From Streptomyces griseorubiginosus (lineage in GTDB: Bacteria; Actinomycetota; Actinomycetes; Streptomycetales; Streptomycetaceae), in the NCBI RefSeq assembly GCF_001514195.1, contig NZ_KQ948737.1:514012-578011 (forward strand): 64,000 nucleotides of DNA. Direction: 5' to 3'. The notes under the pieces were generated by a model. That model had not been told where the DNA came from and searched no databases. It saw nothing but the letters and a program-made list of their open reading frames with translations. Positions 1-8,953 of the stretch are shown here, one piece after another (positions within the stretch are counted from its first letter, which is position 1; the number at the start of each line of letters is the position of its first letter). The position numbers were made by a program, and so were the translations under genes.

Positions 1-120
1 CGTCTGCTCCTCTGCTCTGACCTGCGTTCTTTCGGGCTGTTCGAATTTCGTGGACCGGTCGTCGTCTCACCGCGCAGTCTTTCTTCCGTCACACGAACCC
101 CTCACCTCGGGAGAGACGAC

Positions 121-486
121 ATGCGCACCCACCGCTCAGCCCTCCTGCTCGGCACCCTCGTACTCGCCGCCGGAGGAGTCCTCGCGAGCGCGCCGTCCGC
201 CGGCGCCACCGCCGCCGAGGACAACTGCAACTACATCTCCGACAGCGCCCGGCCCACGGTCCACCCCGGTGACAAGGGCAACAACGTCCGCCAGGTGCAG
301 TGCCTCATCGACTTCTACAGCAAGTACCCCACATGGATCGACGTGGACGGGGACTACGGCCAGAAGACCGCGGCCGGCGTCTTCTACGTGCAGACCTGTA
401 ACGGCACCACGGGCGGCGCCGACGGCATCGTCGGTCCCAGCACCTGGTCCCGGCTCTACAACCCCAAGCCCGCCTGCGCGCTGTAG
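121..486 (+). CDS. Secreted peptidoglycan-binding-like protein
   Basis: A 121-residue protein. Residues 1 to about 30 form a Sec signal peptide (Arg/His n-region, Leu/Ala-rich core, Ala-x-Ala site before ATAAED). The mature part resembles a PG_binding_1 domain: the pattern PGDKGNNVRQVQCLID, a DGDYGQKTAAGVFYVQ stretch and GIVGPSTWSRL match the three-helix repeat that binds peptidoglycan in amidases. Four cysteines probably make disulphides. There is no catalytic domain. An AGAGACG-type ribosome site precedes the ATG. The next gene is a secreted amidase, so both probably act on the cell wall, although a hairpin separates them. Confidence 0.85.
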   Translation: MRTHRSALLLGTLVLAAGGVLASAPSAGATAAEDNCNYISDSARPTVHPGDKGNNVRQVQCLIDFYSKYPTWIDVDGDYGQKTAAGVFYVQTCNGTTGGADGIVGPSTWSRLYNPKPACAL

Positions 487-516
487 GCCCGGGCTGGACG
501 CTCCTTCGTTCCGCCG

Positions 517-548
517 GCTGTCCGCTTCCGTGCGAGGAAGCGGACAGC
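517..548 (+). terminator. Strong hairpin after the PG-binding gene
   Basis: A perfect 13-bp stem (GCTGTCCGCTTCC / GGAAGCGGACAGC) with a 6-base loop lies 31 bp after the stop codon. No U-tract follows, which is normal for Streptomyces terminators. Confidence 0.75.
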
Positions 549-623
549 GCAGCGGGACCCCGCCGCATCTCAGCCCGACGCTGTTCGACCGGCCCCGGAC
601 CACGCACAGGAGGAACCCCCACG

Positions 624-1382
624 ATGTCGGACCCGAACTCCGCAGGCTCCCGACGCCCCACCCGCCCGGGGCCCTTGGTGCCGCGCCGCGTGTTCCTGGG
701 GGCCCTCGGAGCCGCCGGGGCGTTGAGCGTCGTACCCGCGCTGCCCGCGGCTGCCGCCGACTCCACCGCCTACACCCTGCTGTCGCGCGCGGACTGGGGC
801 GCGGACGAGTCGCTGCGGTACACCACCGCCGGTACGGAGATCTGGCCGCCGGAGTACTACCCGGTCCAGACGCTCACCCTGCACCACACCGACGACGGCA
901 GCACCGATCCGGACCCGGCCGCCGTGGTGCGCGCGATCTACCGCAACGACACGGTGGGCAAGGGCTACGGCGACATCGGCTACCACTTCCTGATCGACCG
1001 GAACGGCCGGGTGTACGAAGGGCGTTGGTCCGGCACCGACGGCACGGCCGCCCATGACGCGGCAGGGCGGATGGTGACCGGCGCGCACGTCCAGGGGTAC
1101 AACAGCGGGAACCTTGGGATCGCCCTGCTGGGGACCTTCACCACCACTCCCCCGACGACCGCCGCGCGCACCGCGCTCGTCCATCTGCTGGCCGACCTCG
1201 CGGGGCGCCACGCGCTCGTCCCGGCGGGCAAGGTGCTCTACCGCAACCCGGTGAGCGGAGTCAGCCGCGCGGCACCCGTCATCGGCGGCCACCTCGACTG
1301 GGCGGCCACCGACTGCCCGGGCACGGTCTGGTCCCAACTGCCCGCCATACGCGAGGAAGTGGCCGCCCTGACATCAGGATGA
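624..1382 (+). CDS. Tat-exported N-acetylmuramoyl-L-alanine amidase (PGRP/amidase_2)
   Basis: A 252-residue peptidoglycan recognition protein-type zinc amidase, predicted to cut the MurNAc-L-Ala bond outside the cell. The N-terminus carries a twin-arginine motif (RRVFLGAL) followed by an Ala-rich core ending PAAAA, so Tat export is likely. The PGRP domain (about residues 55-250) shows the zinc ligands: His in TLHHT, His in GGHLDW and Cys in TDCPG. The fold-typical GYHFLIDRNGRVYEGR and GNLGIALLGTF segments are present. An AGGAGGAA ribosome site precedes the ATG. A self-standing hairpin follows the gene. Confidence 0.92.
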   Translation: MSDPNSAGSRRPTRPGPLVPRRVFLGALGAAGALSVVPALPAAAADSTAYTLLSRADWGADESLRYTTAGTEIWPPEYYPVQTLTLHHTDDGSTDPDPAAVVRAIYRNDTVGKGYGDIGYHFLIDRNGRVYEGRWSGTDGTAAHDAAGRMVTGAHVQGYNSGNLGIALLGTFTTTPPTTAARTALVHLLADLAGRHALVPAGKVLYRNPVSGVSRAAPVIGGHLDWAATDCPGTVWSQLPAIREEVAALTSG

Positions 1383-1458
1383 CGGCACGGCCGTGCACCC
1401 CCGTCGGCCCGACGCCGTCGCACGGCCGAGGATGGCTTGGTCCCGTCTTTGTCTCCCT

Positions 1459-1491
1459 GGCCCGGTGGGGCATTCTCGACCCCACCGGGCC
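1459..1491 (+). terminator. Hairpin between amidase and ArsR-like gene
   Basis: A perfect 12-bp stem (GGCCCGGTGGGG / CCCCACCGGGCC) with a 9-base loop lies about 75 bp after the amidase stop and 21 bp before the GTG of the next gene. It probably terminates the amidase transcript. It could also act in the leader of the downstream gene. Confidence 0.65.
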
Positions 1492-1512
1492 GGAGTGACG
1501 CATGGGGGGACC

Positions 1513-2523
1513 GTGCTGCGTATCCATTTCACTGCGGAGGATCTCGCGCGGACCAGACTCGCCGAACGCCCCGATCCGTTGTGGGAGATCACCGCCAGTC
1601 TGCACCGGCTTCAGTCCCAGGACGGGCGCTGGGCCTATGCCGGCTGGTACCGCGACGCCCGCGCCGCCATCGCGAGCCAGAAGCTGGGCTCCGTCGTGCG
1701 TACCCTGCTGATCCCGCTGTTCCCCCGCGCGTCCTACTTCCCCGACTTCCTCACGCCGGCCGAGTCGGGCCAGGGACTGCGCGCCGGCCTCGACGCCGTC
1801 CTCGGCACCCCGCCCGACCGGGTCCGTCAGGAGATCGGCCTGCTGGCCCAGGTGCGGAGAGTCCCGAGCGAGATGTACCGGCTGGCCGACCAGGACGTCC
1901 GCGCGGACCTGGTCACGGCGCTGCGCAGGTACCACGACGCCGTCATCGGTCCCTATCTCGACCGCATGCAGGCCCGCATCGACGCCGAAGGCGCACGCCA
2001 GAGCCGCACTCTGCTGCACGGCGGAGCGGAGGGACTGCTCGGGGGGCTGGGACCGGCCATGCGGTGGAAGGCACCCGTCCTCGAGGTCGACTACGTGGGC
2101 GGCATCGATCGCGACCTGCGTCTGGACGGTCGCGGTCTGCTCCTGATCCCCTCGTACTTCTGCTGGCAGAAGCCGGTCTCCTTCGCCGACCCCGACCTGC
2201 CGCCCGTGCTGCTCTACCCGCTGGCCCCGGCCGAGCGCGCGTTCCGGCCCAGCCCGTGCGAGGCTCCGCTGTCGGCCCTGCTCGGCCGCACCCGCGCCGC
2301 GGTGCTCGTCGCGGTGACGTACGGAGCGACCAACTCGGAGATCGCCCGGGCCGTCTCGATGTCGGCCGCCAACGCCAGCCACCACACGACGGTGCTGCGC
2401 GACGCGGGGCTCATCGCCAGCCACCGCCACGCGAACACCGTCCTGCACACCCTCACCCCGCTCGGCGCCTCACTCCTGCGACTGCCGGACCGGGAGGGGC
2501 GGGACACCTTGCAGAGGGGCTAG
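1513..2523 (+). CDS. ArsR-like winged-helix transcriptional regulator
   Basis: A 336-residue cytoplasmic protein. I start it at GTG (VLRIHFTAEDLARTRL), the start typical of this Streptomyces family; a longer frame opens upstream but would run through the hairpin. The C-terminal 65 residues are a winged helix: TNSEIARAVSMSAANASHHT is the helix-turn-helix, followed by VLRDAGLIASHR and a wing. The large N-terminal part (about 250 residues) has no catalytic motif I recognise and is presumably a ligand or dimer domain. Proteins of this architecture are common and mostly uncharacterised in streptomycetes. Targets are unknown. Confidence 0.8.
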   Translation: MLRIHFTAEDLARTRLAERPDPLWEITASLHRLQSQDGRWAYAGWYRDARAAIASQKLGSVVRTLLIPLFPRASYFPDFLTPAESGQGLRAGLDAVLGTPPDRVRQEIGLLAQVRRVPSEMYRLADQDVRADLVTALRRYHDAVIGPYLDRMQARIDAEGARQSRTLLHGGAEGLLGGLGPAMRWKAPVLEVDYVGGIDRDLRLDGRGLLLIPSYFCWQKPVSFADPDLPPVLLYPLAPAERAFRPSPCEAPLSALLGRTRAAVLVAVTYGATNSEIARAVSMSAANASHHTTVLRDAGLIASHRHANTVLHTLTPLGASLLRLPDREGRDTLQRG

Positions 2524-2567
2524 GGAACGTCGTTCGTCAGTGCCCGGTGTTCCGCCGCCCCCCGGCC

Positions 2568-3764
2568 TCACAGCGCGACGATGCCCTCCATGCCCGACCC
2601 GGCGAAGGGTGGCAGACCGGTGACGGTGGCGACCTTCGTGAGGGTGCCGTTGCTGCCGATCCTGAAGCCGTCGACCGTGCCGGAGGTCGCGTTCTGCACG
2701 TACAGGAACCGCGCGTCCTCCGTCACCGCCAGGTCGATGACGCCCTGCGACCGGGCCGAGGGAGGTGTGGCGACGCCGACCCGGTCAGTGAGGGCCAACC
2801 TGCCGTGCCGATCGGTGCGGTAGCCCGTGACCGTGGAGTTTCCGGTGTTGCCACCGAAGAAGAAGTCACCGGCCCGCTCCAGCCAGCACAGGGTCTCCTG
2901 ACCGTTGGGGAGTGGCTTCTGAAGCACCTTGAGGGTGCCGTCACGGCGTACCCGGTACGTGCTGACAGTGGACTTCTCGGCCTCCGCGACCAGCATGCGG
3001 CCCGCCCTGTCGAAGGTGATCGCGAACGGGACGCCGCCCGCCGACTCGTTGACCACGGCACGGGGCGCGGGACGCCCGTCGTGCCGTACCGGAAAGACCT
3101 CCACGGTGTTGGCGGACTTGGTGGTGACCACCAGGTGGCGTCCGTCCGGCGTGAACGCGACCTGACCGGGCGAACTGCTGAAGAGCGGGACCTTCTTGTT
3201 GTGCAGGCCCAGCGAGCGGTGCGAGCCGCTCAGCGGCTTCAGTCCTTCGGCGGTGACGCGGAATCCCGAGACGCTTCCGCTGCCACCGGCGTTCATCACA
3301 TACGCGAGATCGCCCGCCACGGTGATCGACGACGGGAAGTCACCCCCTGAGGAGATGACTTGACGATGTATCAACTTGTGCCCCTCGACGCGGAACGAGG
3401 TCACCGTGCCGCTGCCCGCGTTCACGGCCATGAGCCGCCGCGACCGGCCGTCGTAGACCAGGGACCCCTGCGACGCGAGGGAGTCGGTGGGCGCGTCCAC
3501 CTGGTCACCGCCCCTGCCTCCGGTCGCGTAGGTCCCCGCGGCGGACAGCGTGCCGTCATCGCTCCGCTCGAAGACGTGAATGGAGTTGCCGGCCAGCTCG
3601 TTGCCCTGCACGAAGACGGCGTGGCCGGCCCCGGCCTTCCCGGCGGGCTCCCCCGCCGAGGCGATGGTCACCGTCCCCACCACGGCGGCCGTTGCGAGCA
3701 GTCCCGCTCCGGCCAGGGTCATCCGGGACTTCATCGGCGACCTGCGCCTGGTGTGCCTGCTCAT
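2568..3764 (-). CDS. Secreted lactonase-like beta-propeller protein
   Basis: A 398-residue secreted protein. A signal peptide runs to about residue 38 (core LAGAGLLATAAVVGTV, cut near IASAGEP). The rest consists of repeated blades with the recurring pattern GTVTSFRVEG, GSVSGFRVTA, NTVEVFPVRHDG and STVSTYRVRRDGTL, each ending in a strand and G-x-L turn. This is the YVTN/6-phosphogluconolactonase-like seven-bladed propeller. Members are often named lactonases, but the secreted actinobacterial forms have no assigned substrate. The ATG has a GGGAGG site 8 bases upstream. A second in-frame ATG lies 10 codons in. It is followed convergently by the ArsR-like gene. Confidence 0.85.
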   Translation of the reverse strand: MSRHTRRRSPMKSRMTLAGAGLLATAAVVGTVTIASAGEPAGKAGAGHAVFVQGNELAGNSIHVFERSDDGTLSAAGTYATGGRGGDQVDAPTDSLASQGSLVYDGRSRRLMAVNAGSGTVTSFRVEGHKLIHRQVISSGGDFPSSITVAGDLAYVMNAGGSGSVSGFRVTAEGLKPLSGSHRSLGLHNKKVPLFSSSPGQVAFTPDGRHLVVTTKSANTVEVFPVRHDGRPAPRAVVNESAGGVPFAITFDRAGRMLVAEAEKSTVSTYRVRRDGTLKVLQKPLPNGQETLCWLERAGDFFFGGNTGNSTVTGYRTDRHGRLALTDRVGVATPPSARSQGVIDLAVTEDARFLYVQNATSGTVDGFRIGSNGTLTKVATVTGLPPFAGSGMEGIVAL

Positions 3765-3923
3765 GCGGTGGTCCTCCCGTCCTCTTCAGCCGCCGACTGC
3801 GGCTGACCGACGGGGCCAGAGTGGTCTGTGGGACGGGGCGGCTTCAGTGATTCGGTCGCCACGTCATCTTCCCGTAAGACCTTTCGGGCCGGCGGACGGC
3901 AGGACAGGAACGCGGGCAGTTCC

Positions 3924-6900
3924 TCACTCCGCTCCGGCGTGTGGCGGGGTCCCGGTGGCGCGGATGATCGCCGTTTCCACGGCGGCGATCCGGTCGGCGA
4001 GCAGACCGAGGGTGGCGACCGCGCGGGTCAGGGGGTCGCCGTCCGGGCCGCCGAGACTACGGCCGTGCACGTACGCGGCCTTCAACTCCGCCCACCGCAG
4101 GGACTGTTCAGGCGTCGCGGCGCCTCGCAGTGCGGCGAGTTTCAGCAGGTTGGCCTCGGTGGCAGTCGGGAGGGTCTGGGCCTCGGCCGTGTAGTGGTCG
4201 TCGACGAGGGCCGCCAGGTCGCTGTCGTTCATGGCCGGCTGGATGCGCTGGGCGATCCTGTTCATGGTGCGGTAGGAGCCCTGGAGCCGGAAGGGTGGCT
4301 CGGTGCGGGTGGCGTCGGAGCACCCGGCGGATGCGATGTAGGCGGCGTTGACCGCCAGGACCGTCTCGCGGGCGGCGAGCAGATGGCGCAGGACGGCCAC
4401 GACGCGCTCCAGCTCGGCGGGGGCGTACGGGTGCACCAACCGGTCGGCCTGGGCGGACGGGTCGCCTTCCGCGAGGCGGACGAGCAACTCGAGATCGGCG
4501 CGGTCCCGGCCGGCGAGGGGAGCGAGCACCGGGTTGGCGGTGAGCGCGTTCTCGACGAAGCTCAGCGCGAAGACCTCCTCCTTGCCGGTCAGCACGTCCC
4601 CCAGGTTCCATACGTCCGCCCGGTTGGCGAGCATGTCGGGGACCTGGAAACGGCCGCCGGACTCGGTGTGGGGGTTGCCCGCCATGCAGACGGCGAAGCG
4701 CTTGCCGCGCAGGTCGTAGGTACGCGCCCGGCCGTCGCGCACGCCCTCGATGCGGCGGGTGGCGTCGCACAGCGGAATGAACTTCTGGAGCAGCTCGGGG
4801 GAGGTGTGCTGGATGTCGTCGAGGTGGAGCAGGATGTTGGTGCCCGCCTCCAGCGCGAAGTTGATCTTCTCGACCTCGCGTCGGGCGGCGGCGTTCGGGG
4901 CCTCGGCCGGGTCGAGAGAGGTGACGGAGTGCCCGAGGGCCGGGCCGTCGACTTTCACGAGGAGCAGACCGAGGCGGTCGGCGACGTACTCCATCAAGGT
5001 CGTCTTGCCGTAGCCCGGCGGCGAGATGAGCAGGAGCAGACCACCGGTGCCGGGGTGCCCGCCCGCACCGGTGGTGCCGATTTGCTTGGCGAGGCTGTCG
5101 CCGATCAGCGGCAGATAGACCTCGTCGACGAGGCGACCGCGGACGAACGCCGACGTGGTCCGGGGCCGGAACTCCTCGAGTCGCAGCCGTGCGTGCTCGG
5201 CCGTCACCAGTTCGGTGCGACGGCGTTGGCGGGCGCGGTGGGCGGGGACCTCGCGAGTGCGGAACTCCCGCGTGCGGGTGAGGAATTCGTCGATCCGCAG
5301 GGACAACGTCCCGTCGGTGATGCGGGGATGGGTGCCCAGCAGACCTTCCACCGTGCCGGTCAGGGCGGCTTCGCGTGCGTAGCGGGGCAGATCGGGACAG
5401 AGTTCGGCGGCCACCGCCTCGGCCAGGTCGCCGGGCGGGAGGTCCGTGCCGGTCGAGGCGGTGTACGAGGTGAGCCACGCCTCGACGAGCTGACGCCGTG
5501 CGTCCGGGTCACCCAGGGCGGCGAGATCGTCCTCGTACGCCGAAGTACCCACTGTGTGACGGAACTTGTCGAGCAGCGTACGAGCGCCGGCGCTGAGGAC
5601 GAAGCCCTCGGGTCCGCAGGTCAGTTCCTCGAAGAGGTACGCGGCGGCGGCCTGCGCGTGCTGTCCGGCACCGATCGCCCGCGCGAACTCTCCGCACAGG
5701 TCGTCGATCGCGGGTACCGGGCCGAACGAGTCACGGGCGCGGGCCAGGGACACCGCCCGGCGCCGCCATGCGGCTCGTAGCTCCGCGGTCGTGCCGTGGG
5801 TCCAGAAGAACTGGGCGGCGGCGCGGGCGGCGGGCTCGTGGCGGAGCAGCTCCGCGTCGGCGTGCAGCCGCAGGAGTGTGGTGAGGATCAGCTCCGTGTC
5901 GTGGTCGTGGACGCCGCGCTCGTAGCCCTCGTCGTACGCGGCGTCCGCGGCCTGCCGGACGAGGGCGGGCAGGTCCGCGGCCGCGAGGGCTGCCGGGCCG
6001 TGTTCGTCGAGGAGCCGGGCGGCGAGGTGTTCGGCGCGGTAGACCTCGGGTGACTCCGAGGGCAGCGGGCGGTCCCCGAGGGCGCGGGCGGCCAGGAAAG
6101 CGGGGTCCGTGACCGGGGACCGGTAGTCCGTGCCGGTCAGGGCGAAGGCCAGTCCGTCGCCGTGCGGTACCAGGGCGAGGTCGAAGGGCCGGTGGTTGAC
6201 GGCGAAGCGGTGGCTGCCGAGCCGGATCGTACGGCCGTCGTCGCTGTAGAGTTCGGTGCGGTCGTGCAGGGCGCGCAGGGCTCCCTGGCGGGCGGACCGC
6301 AGTCGGCCGTCGAGCTCCTCCGCCCGGCCCTGATCACCGAGTTCGCGCAGTTCGGCCGCGACGCGCCGGACCTTGGCGGGCATCGGGTCGGAGGTGAAGT
6401 AGGTGGCGACGGCGTCCGCGTCGGCGAGGGTGACGGCCCGGCGGGTGACCGTCTCCAGCACGCGCAGCGCCGAGCCGGCGAGGCGTTCGCAGCGCCGGGC
6501 ACGGTCGTCGGCGAGGGTCTGTCCGCGGGCGGAGAACGCCTCGTGGATCTCCTCGCGCAGGTCCGCGAGATGCCCGAGGAAGTCGTCGAACTCGGAGAAC
6601 CGGGACTCCAGGTCCTCCACCTGTACGAGCATCCGGGCGAGCTGGTCGTCGCAGGCGTCCGGGCTGTCGGCGGACGCGAGCGCGCCCGTGAACAACTGAC
6701 CCAGCAGGGCGAACTCCGCTGCGAAAGCGGCTCGTTGCTCGTCGGCCAGAAGCGCCCGGCGGCGGCCGTCGAGGGTGGCGCGGGCCCGGTTGACGCCACC
6801 CAGGATGCCGGCGACCCGTTCCAGGATCGCGGTGCGCACGGTGGCGTCTCCGATGTCCAGCCCGGCCACCGTCTCGGTCACGGTGCGCAGGCCGTCGGTG

Positions 6901-8858
6901 AGTTCGTCCAGTCGGGCGACGAGGGGTGCGGATCCCGCCACCGTCGTGAGGGCCTCGGCTTCGGCGACCAGCCGCTCGACGTCGGACCGGAAACCGGTGA
7001 AGGCGTCCGCGCGGGCCAGGTGAGTGATCGCCCGCTGCGCGAAGGAGGCCAGGTCCGCCTCGACTTCGGCGGCGAGTCCGTCGAGGCGCGCGGTGTCGAC
7101 GTACCGGACATCTCGAAGGGCGAGCAAGTGGCCCTGGGACTGCCGCAGTTCGACCAGTCCGGAGACCCAGGCGGCGGCACTGCGGGGCGCCTCGCCGCGC
7201 AGCCGGCGTACGACCGCGGCGATGCTCGCGGAAGCCTCGGCGAGCGCGTCGGCGGCCCGGCGGGTGAGGTCCTGGACGGTCTCGAACTCGGACAGCACCT
7301 GTGCGGCGGTGATCCTCAGCCGTCCGAGCGGCTCGTACAGGTCGCCCAGTGCCGGATCACCCAGCCAGTGGTGGGAGTCGGCGACCCGGACGCAGGCGGC
7401 GAGGAGAGCCTCGTACATCTCGCTCGTCGGCGTCGTCCCGGCGACCGCGCGCGTGAGGGACAGACAGTCCGAGATGCCCCGGACGAGGTCGGCGTTGCCG
7501 ACGCGGGCCAGTGGGCCGGTGCCCACGGGCCGGGAGGCGGCGTGGGCGGCCGAGGCGTAGGGCGTGCTCCACAGCTGGACGGGGTGCACACGCCGGGGGG
7601 CGTCGCCGTCGGCCCGCAGGGCGACGAGTGTGCCGTCGCCGAGCAGGGCCCAGCCGCGGCAGGACAGCGGGGTGGCGAGCTCCTTGCGGATCATGTTGTA
7701 CGACAGCAGCAGACTGCGTCCCGGCGTCTGCGAGCGGAAGGCGTACAGTACGTCCTCGCCGTTGGGCGATCGCACCTCGCACTCGAACTCCATTGCTGTC
7801 GTGTCGAGTTCGTACGTCTTGTGCGGGCCCGCGGTCAGGCAGTAGCCGCCGGGGAAGACGATGCCCTCATCCTCCGGCAGGCGGCGGCTCGCCGGTCCGA
7901 TGCCGTCCAGGCGGACGACGGTGCGGGTGAGGGTGTCGAAGACCAGGTGGCGGTCGGCGTCCTCTTTGTACGGCCGGATCCGCAACAGGATCAGGGCGCC
8001 GACTCGCGCGTACGCGATGTCCGCGTCGGCCAGGGACTGCAACGGTTCGGCGACCGGTTCGGTGTGGATGCCCTCGCCGGTCTCGGTGTCGTTGTCGACC
8101 TTGACGGTGAGGGTGCCGCCGACGGTCGCGACGAAGACCTCGTCCTCGACGGAGACGTGCGGGTGGCGGCCCAGGACGTGGTTCTCGCGAGCCGTCCGCG
8201 TCCACGCGAAGTCGTGCGCCGGCGGAGAGACGTGGTCGCGGTCGCCCCGCGCGTCGAGGAAGTCGGCCCGGCCGTCGGCGGACACGGTCCAGCGCAGGAC
8301 GCGGATGTCTTCCACCTTCTCACCGGTCTGGAAAACGGCCAGCACCTTGCCGTCGACACGGCGCAGCCGCAGCAGGTGCGCCTGGCGGTAGTAGCGGTGC
8401 AGCGCGGTGAACTCGCGGACGAAGGCCGGGTCGTCGAGCAGGCCGGGCACCGCGTCGTCGGGCAGCGGGTTCAGGTCGCGGTCGTACAGCGCGAAGACGT
8501 CCCCGACGGCGGCCTCGCGCTGCGGGGCCTGAAGGGAGTGGTGGCCGAAGAGCAGAAGGCCGCCCACGGCGACGAGGTCCCTGGGCACGCCATCGTGCCC
8601 GGTGCGCAGCTGTCCGGTGCCGCGCAACTCCAGCCGGGCGGAACCGAACTCCTCGACACGGCGGGTGTTGAGCGCCTCGGCCCGCCGGGCGAGGTCGGCG
8701 GCCTGCGCGGTGAGACGGGTGCGCAGCAGTTCGTAGGTGCCGGTGTCGAGTGCGTCCCCCGGACCGGTGCCCGCGCCGGTGCCGGATGCGTCGGATGGAC
8801 CGGTGCCCACGCCGGTGCCCGATGCGTCATACGGACCGGTGTCCGTGCCGGTGGTCAT
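3924..8858 (-). CDS. Giant coiled-coil AAA ATPase (DUF3686, 'DNA repair ATPase')
   Basis: A 1644-residue protein matching the large ATPases annotated as DNA repair ATPase. Residues 1-40 are a low-complexity Gly/Thr/Asp/Ser tail made of repeats. A long central region (about 40-1200) mixes beta-rich DUF3686-like sequence with helices predicted as coiled coil. The AAA core is C-terminal: Walker A SPPGYGKTTLMEYV near residue 1280, Walker B ILLHLDDIQ near 1344 and a sensor-like VCMAGNPHTESGG near 1385. The flotillin gene lies 95 bp upstream on the same strand, and this pairing suggests an ATPase working at a flotillin-organised membrane site. The DNA-repair label is inherited annotation; nothing in the sequence proves it. 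Confidence 0.85.
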   Translation of the reverse strand: MTTGTDTGPYDASGTGVGTGPSDASGTGAGTGPGDALDTGTYELLRTRLTAQAADLARRAEALNTRRVEEFGSARLELRGTGQLRTGHDGVPRDLVAVGGLLLFGHHSLQAPQREAAVGDVFALYDRDLNPLPDDAVPGLLDDPAFVREFTALHRYYRQAHLLRLRRVDGKVLAVFQTGEKVEDIRVLRWTVSADGRADFLDARGDRDHVSPPAHDFAWTRTARENHVLGRHPHVSVEDEVFVATVGGTLTVKVDNDTETGEGIHTEPVAEPLQSLADADIAYARVGALILLRIRPYKEDADRHLVFDTLTRTVVRLDGIGPASRRLPEDEGIVFPGGYCLTAGPHKTYELDTTAMEFECEVRSPNGEDVLYAFRSQTPGRSLLLSYNMIRKELATPLSCRGWALLGDGTLVALRADGDAPRRVHPVQLWSTPYASAAHAASRPVGTGPLARVGNADLVRGISDCLSLTRAVAGTTPTSEMYEALLAACVRVADSHHWLGDPALGDLYEPLGRLRITAAQVLSEFETVQDLTRRAADALAEASASIAAVVRRLRGEAPRSAAAWVSGLVELRQSQGHLLALRDVRYVDTARLDGLAAEVEADLASFAQRAITHLARADAFTGFRSDVERLVAEAEALTTVAGSAPLVARLDELTDGLRTVTETVAGLDIGDATVRTAILERVAGILGGVNRARATLDGRRRALLADEQRAAFAAEFALLGQLFTGALASADSPDACDDQLARMLVQVEDLESRFSEFDDFLGHLADLREEIHEAFSARGQTLADDRARRCERLAGSALRVLETVTRRAVTLADADAVATYFTSDPMPAKVRRVAAELRELGDQGRAEELDGRLRSARQGALRALHDRTELYSDDGRTIRLGSHRFAVNHRPFDLALVPHGDGLAFALTGTDYRSPVTDPAFLAARALGDRPLPSESPEVYRAEHLAARLLDEHGPAALAAADLPALVRQAADAAYDEGYERGVHDHDTELILTTLLRLHADAELLRHEPAARAAAQFFWTHGTTAELRAAWRRRAVSLARARDSFGPVPAIDDLCGEFARAIGAGQHAQAAAAYLFEELTCGPEGFVLSAGARTLLDKFRHTVGTSAYEDDLAALGDPDARRQLVEAWLTSYTASTGTDLPPGDLAEAVAAELCPDLPRYAREAALTGTVEGLLGTHPRITDGTLSLRIDEFLTRTREFRTREVPAHRARQRRRTELVTAEHARLRLEEFRPRTTSAFVRGRLVDEVYLPLIGDSLAKQIGTTGAGGHPGTGGLLLLISPPGYGKTTLMEYVADRLGLLLVKVDGPALGHSVTSLDPAEAPNAAARREVEKINFALEAGTNILLHLDDIQHTSPELLQKFIPLCDATRRIEGVRDGRARTYDLRGKRFAVCMAGNPHTESGGRFQVPDMLANRADVWNLGDVLTGKEEVFALSFVENALTANPVLAPLAGRDRADLELLVRLAEGDPSAQADRLVHPYAPAELERVVAVLRHLLAARETVLAVNAAYIASAGCSDATRTEPPFRLQGSYRTMNRIAQRIQPAMNDSDLAALVDDHYTAEAQTLPTATEANLLKLAALRGAATPEQSLRWAELKAAYVHGRSLGGPDGDPLTRAVATLGLLADRIAAVETAIIRATGTPPHAGAE

Positions 8859-8870
8859 GGGTTCCTCTCG

Positions 8871-8907
8871 GACGGTCGGTGGGAGGACGGTCGGTGGGAG
8901 GACGTGG
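8871..8907. repeat. 15-bp tandem repeat upstream of the giant ATPase gene
   Basis: Two perfect copies of GACGGTCGGTGGGAG are followed by a partial third (GACGTGG). They lie in the gap between the flotillin stop and the ATPase start, just upstream of the ATPase ribosome site. Confidence 0.7.
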
Positions 8908-8953
8908 TCCGGAGCCGCCGTCCCCTGTGCGGCGGCTCCGGAGCACGGGCCGG

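Noticed and set aside
1..120. Left edge before the first gene
   Set aside because: No supported gene; CGAATTTCG near 43-51 resembles the CGAAATTTCG core at 24493 but lacks symmetry.
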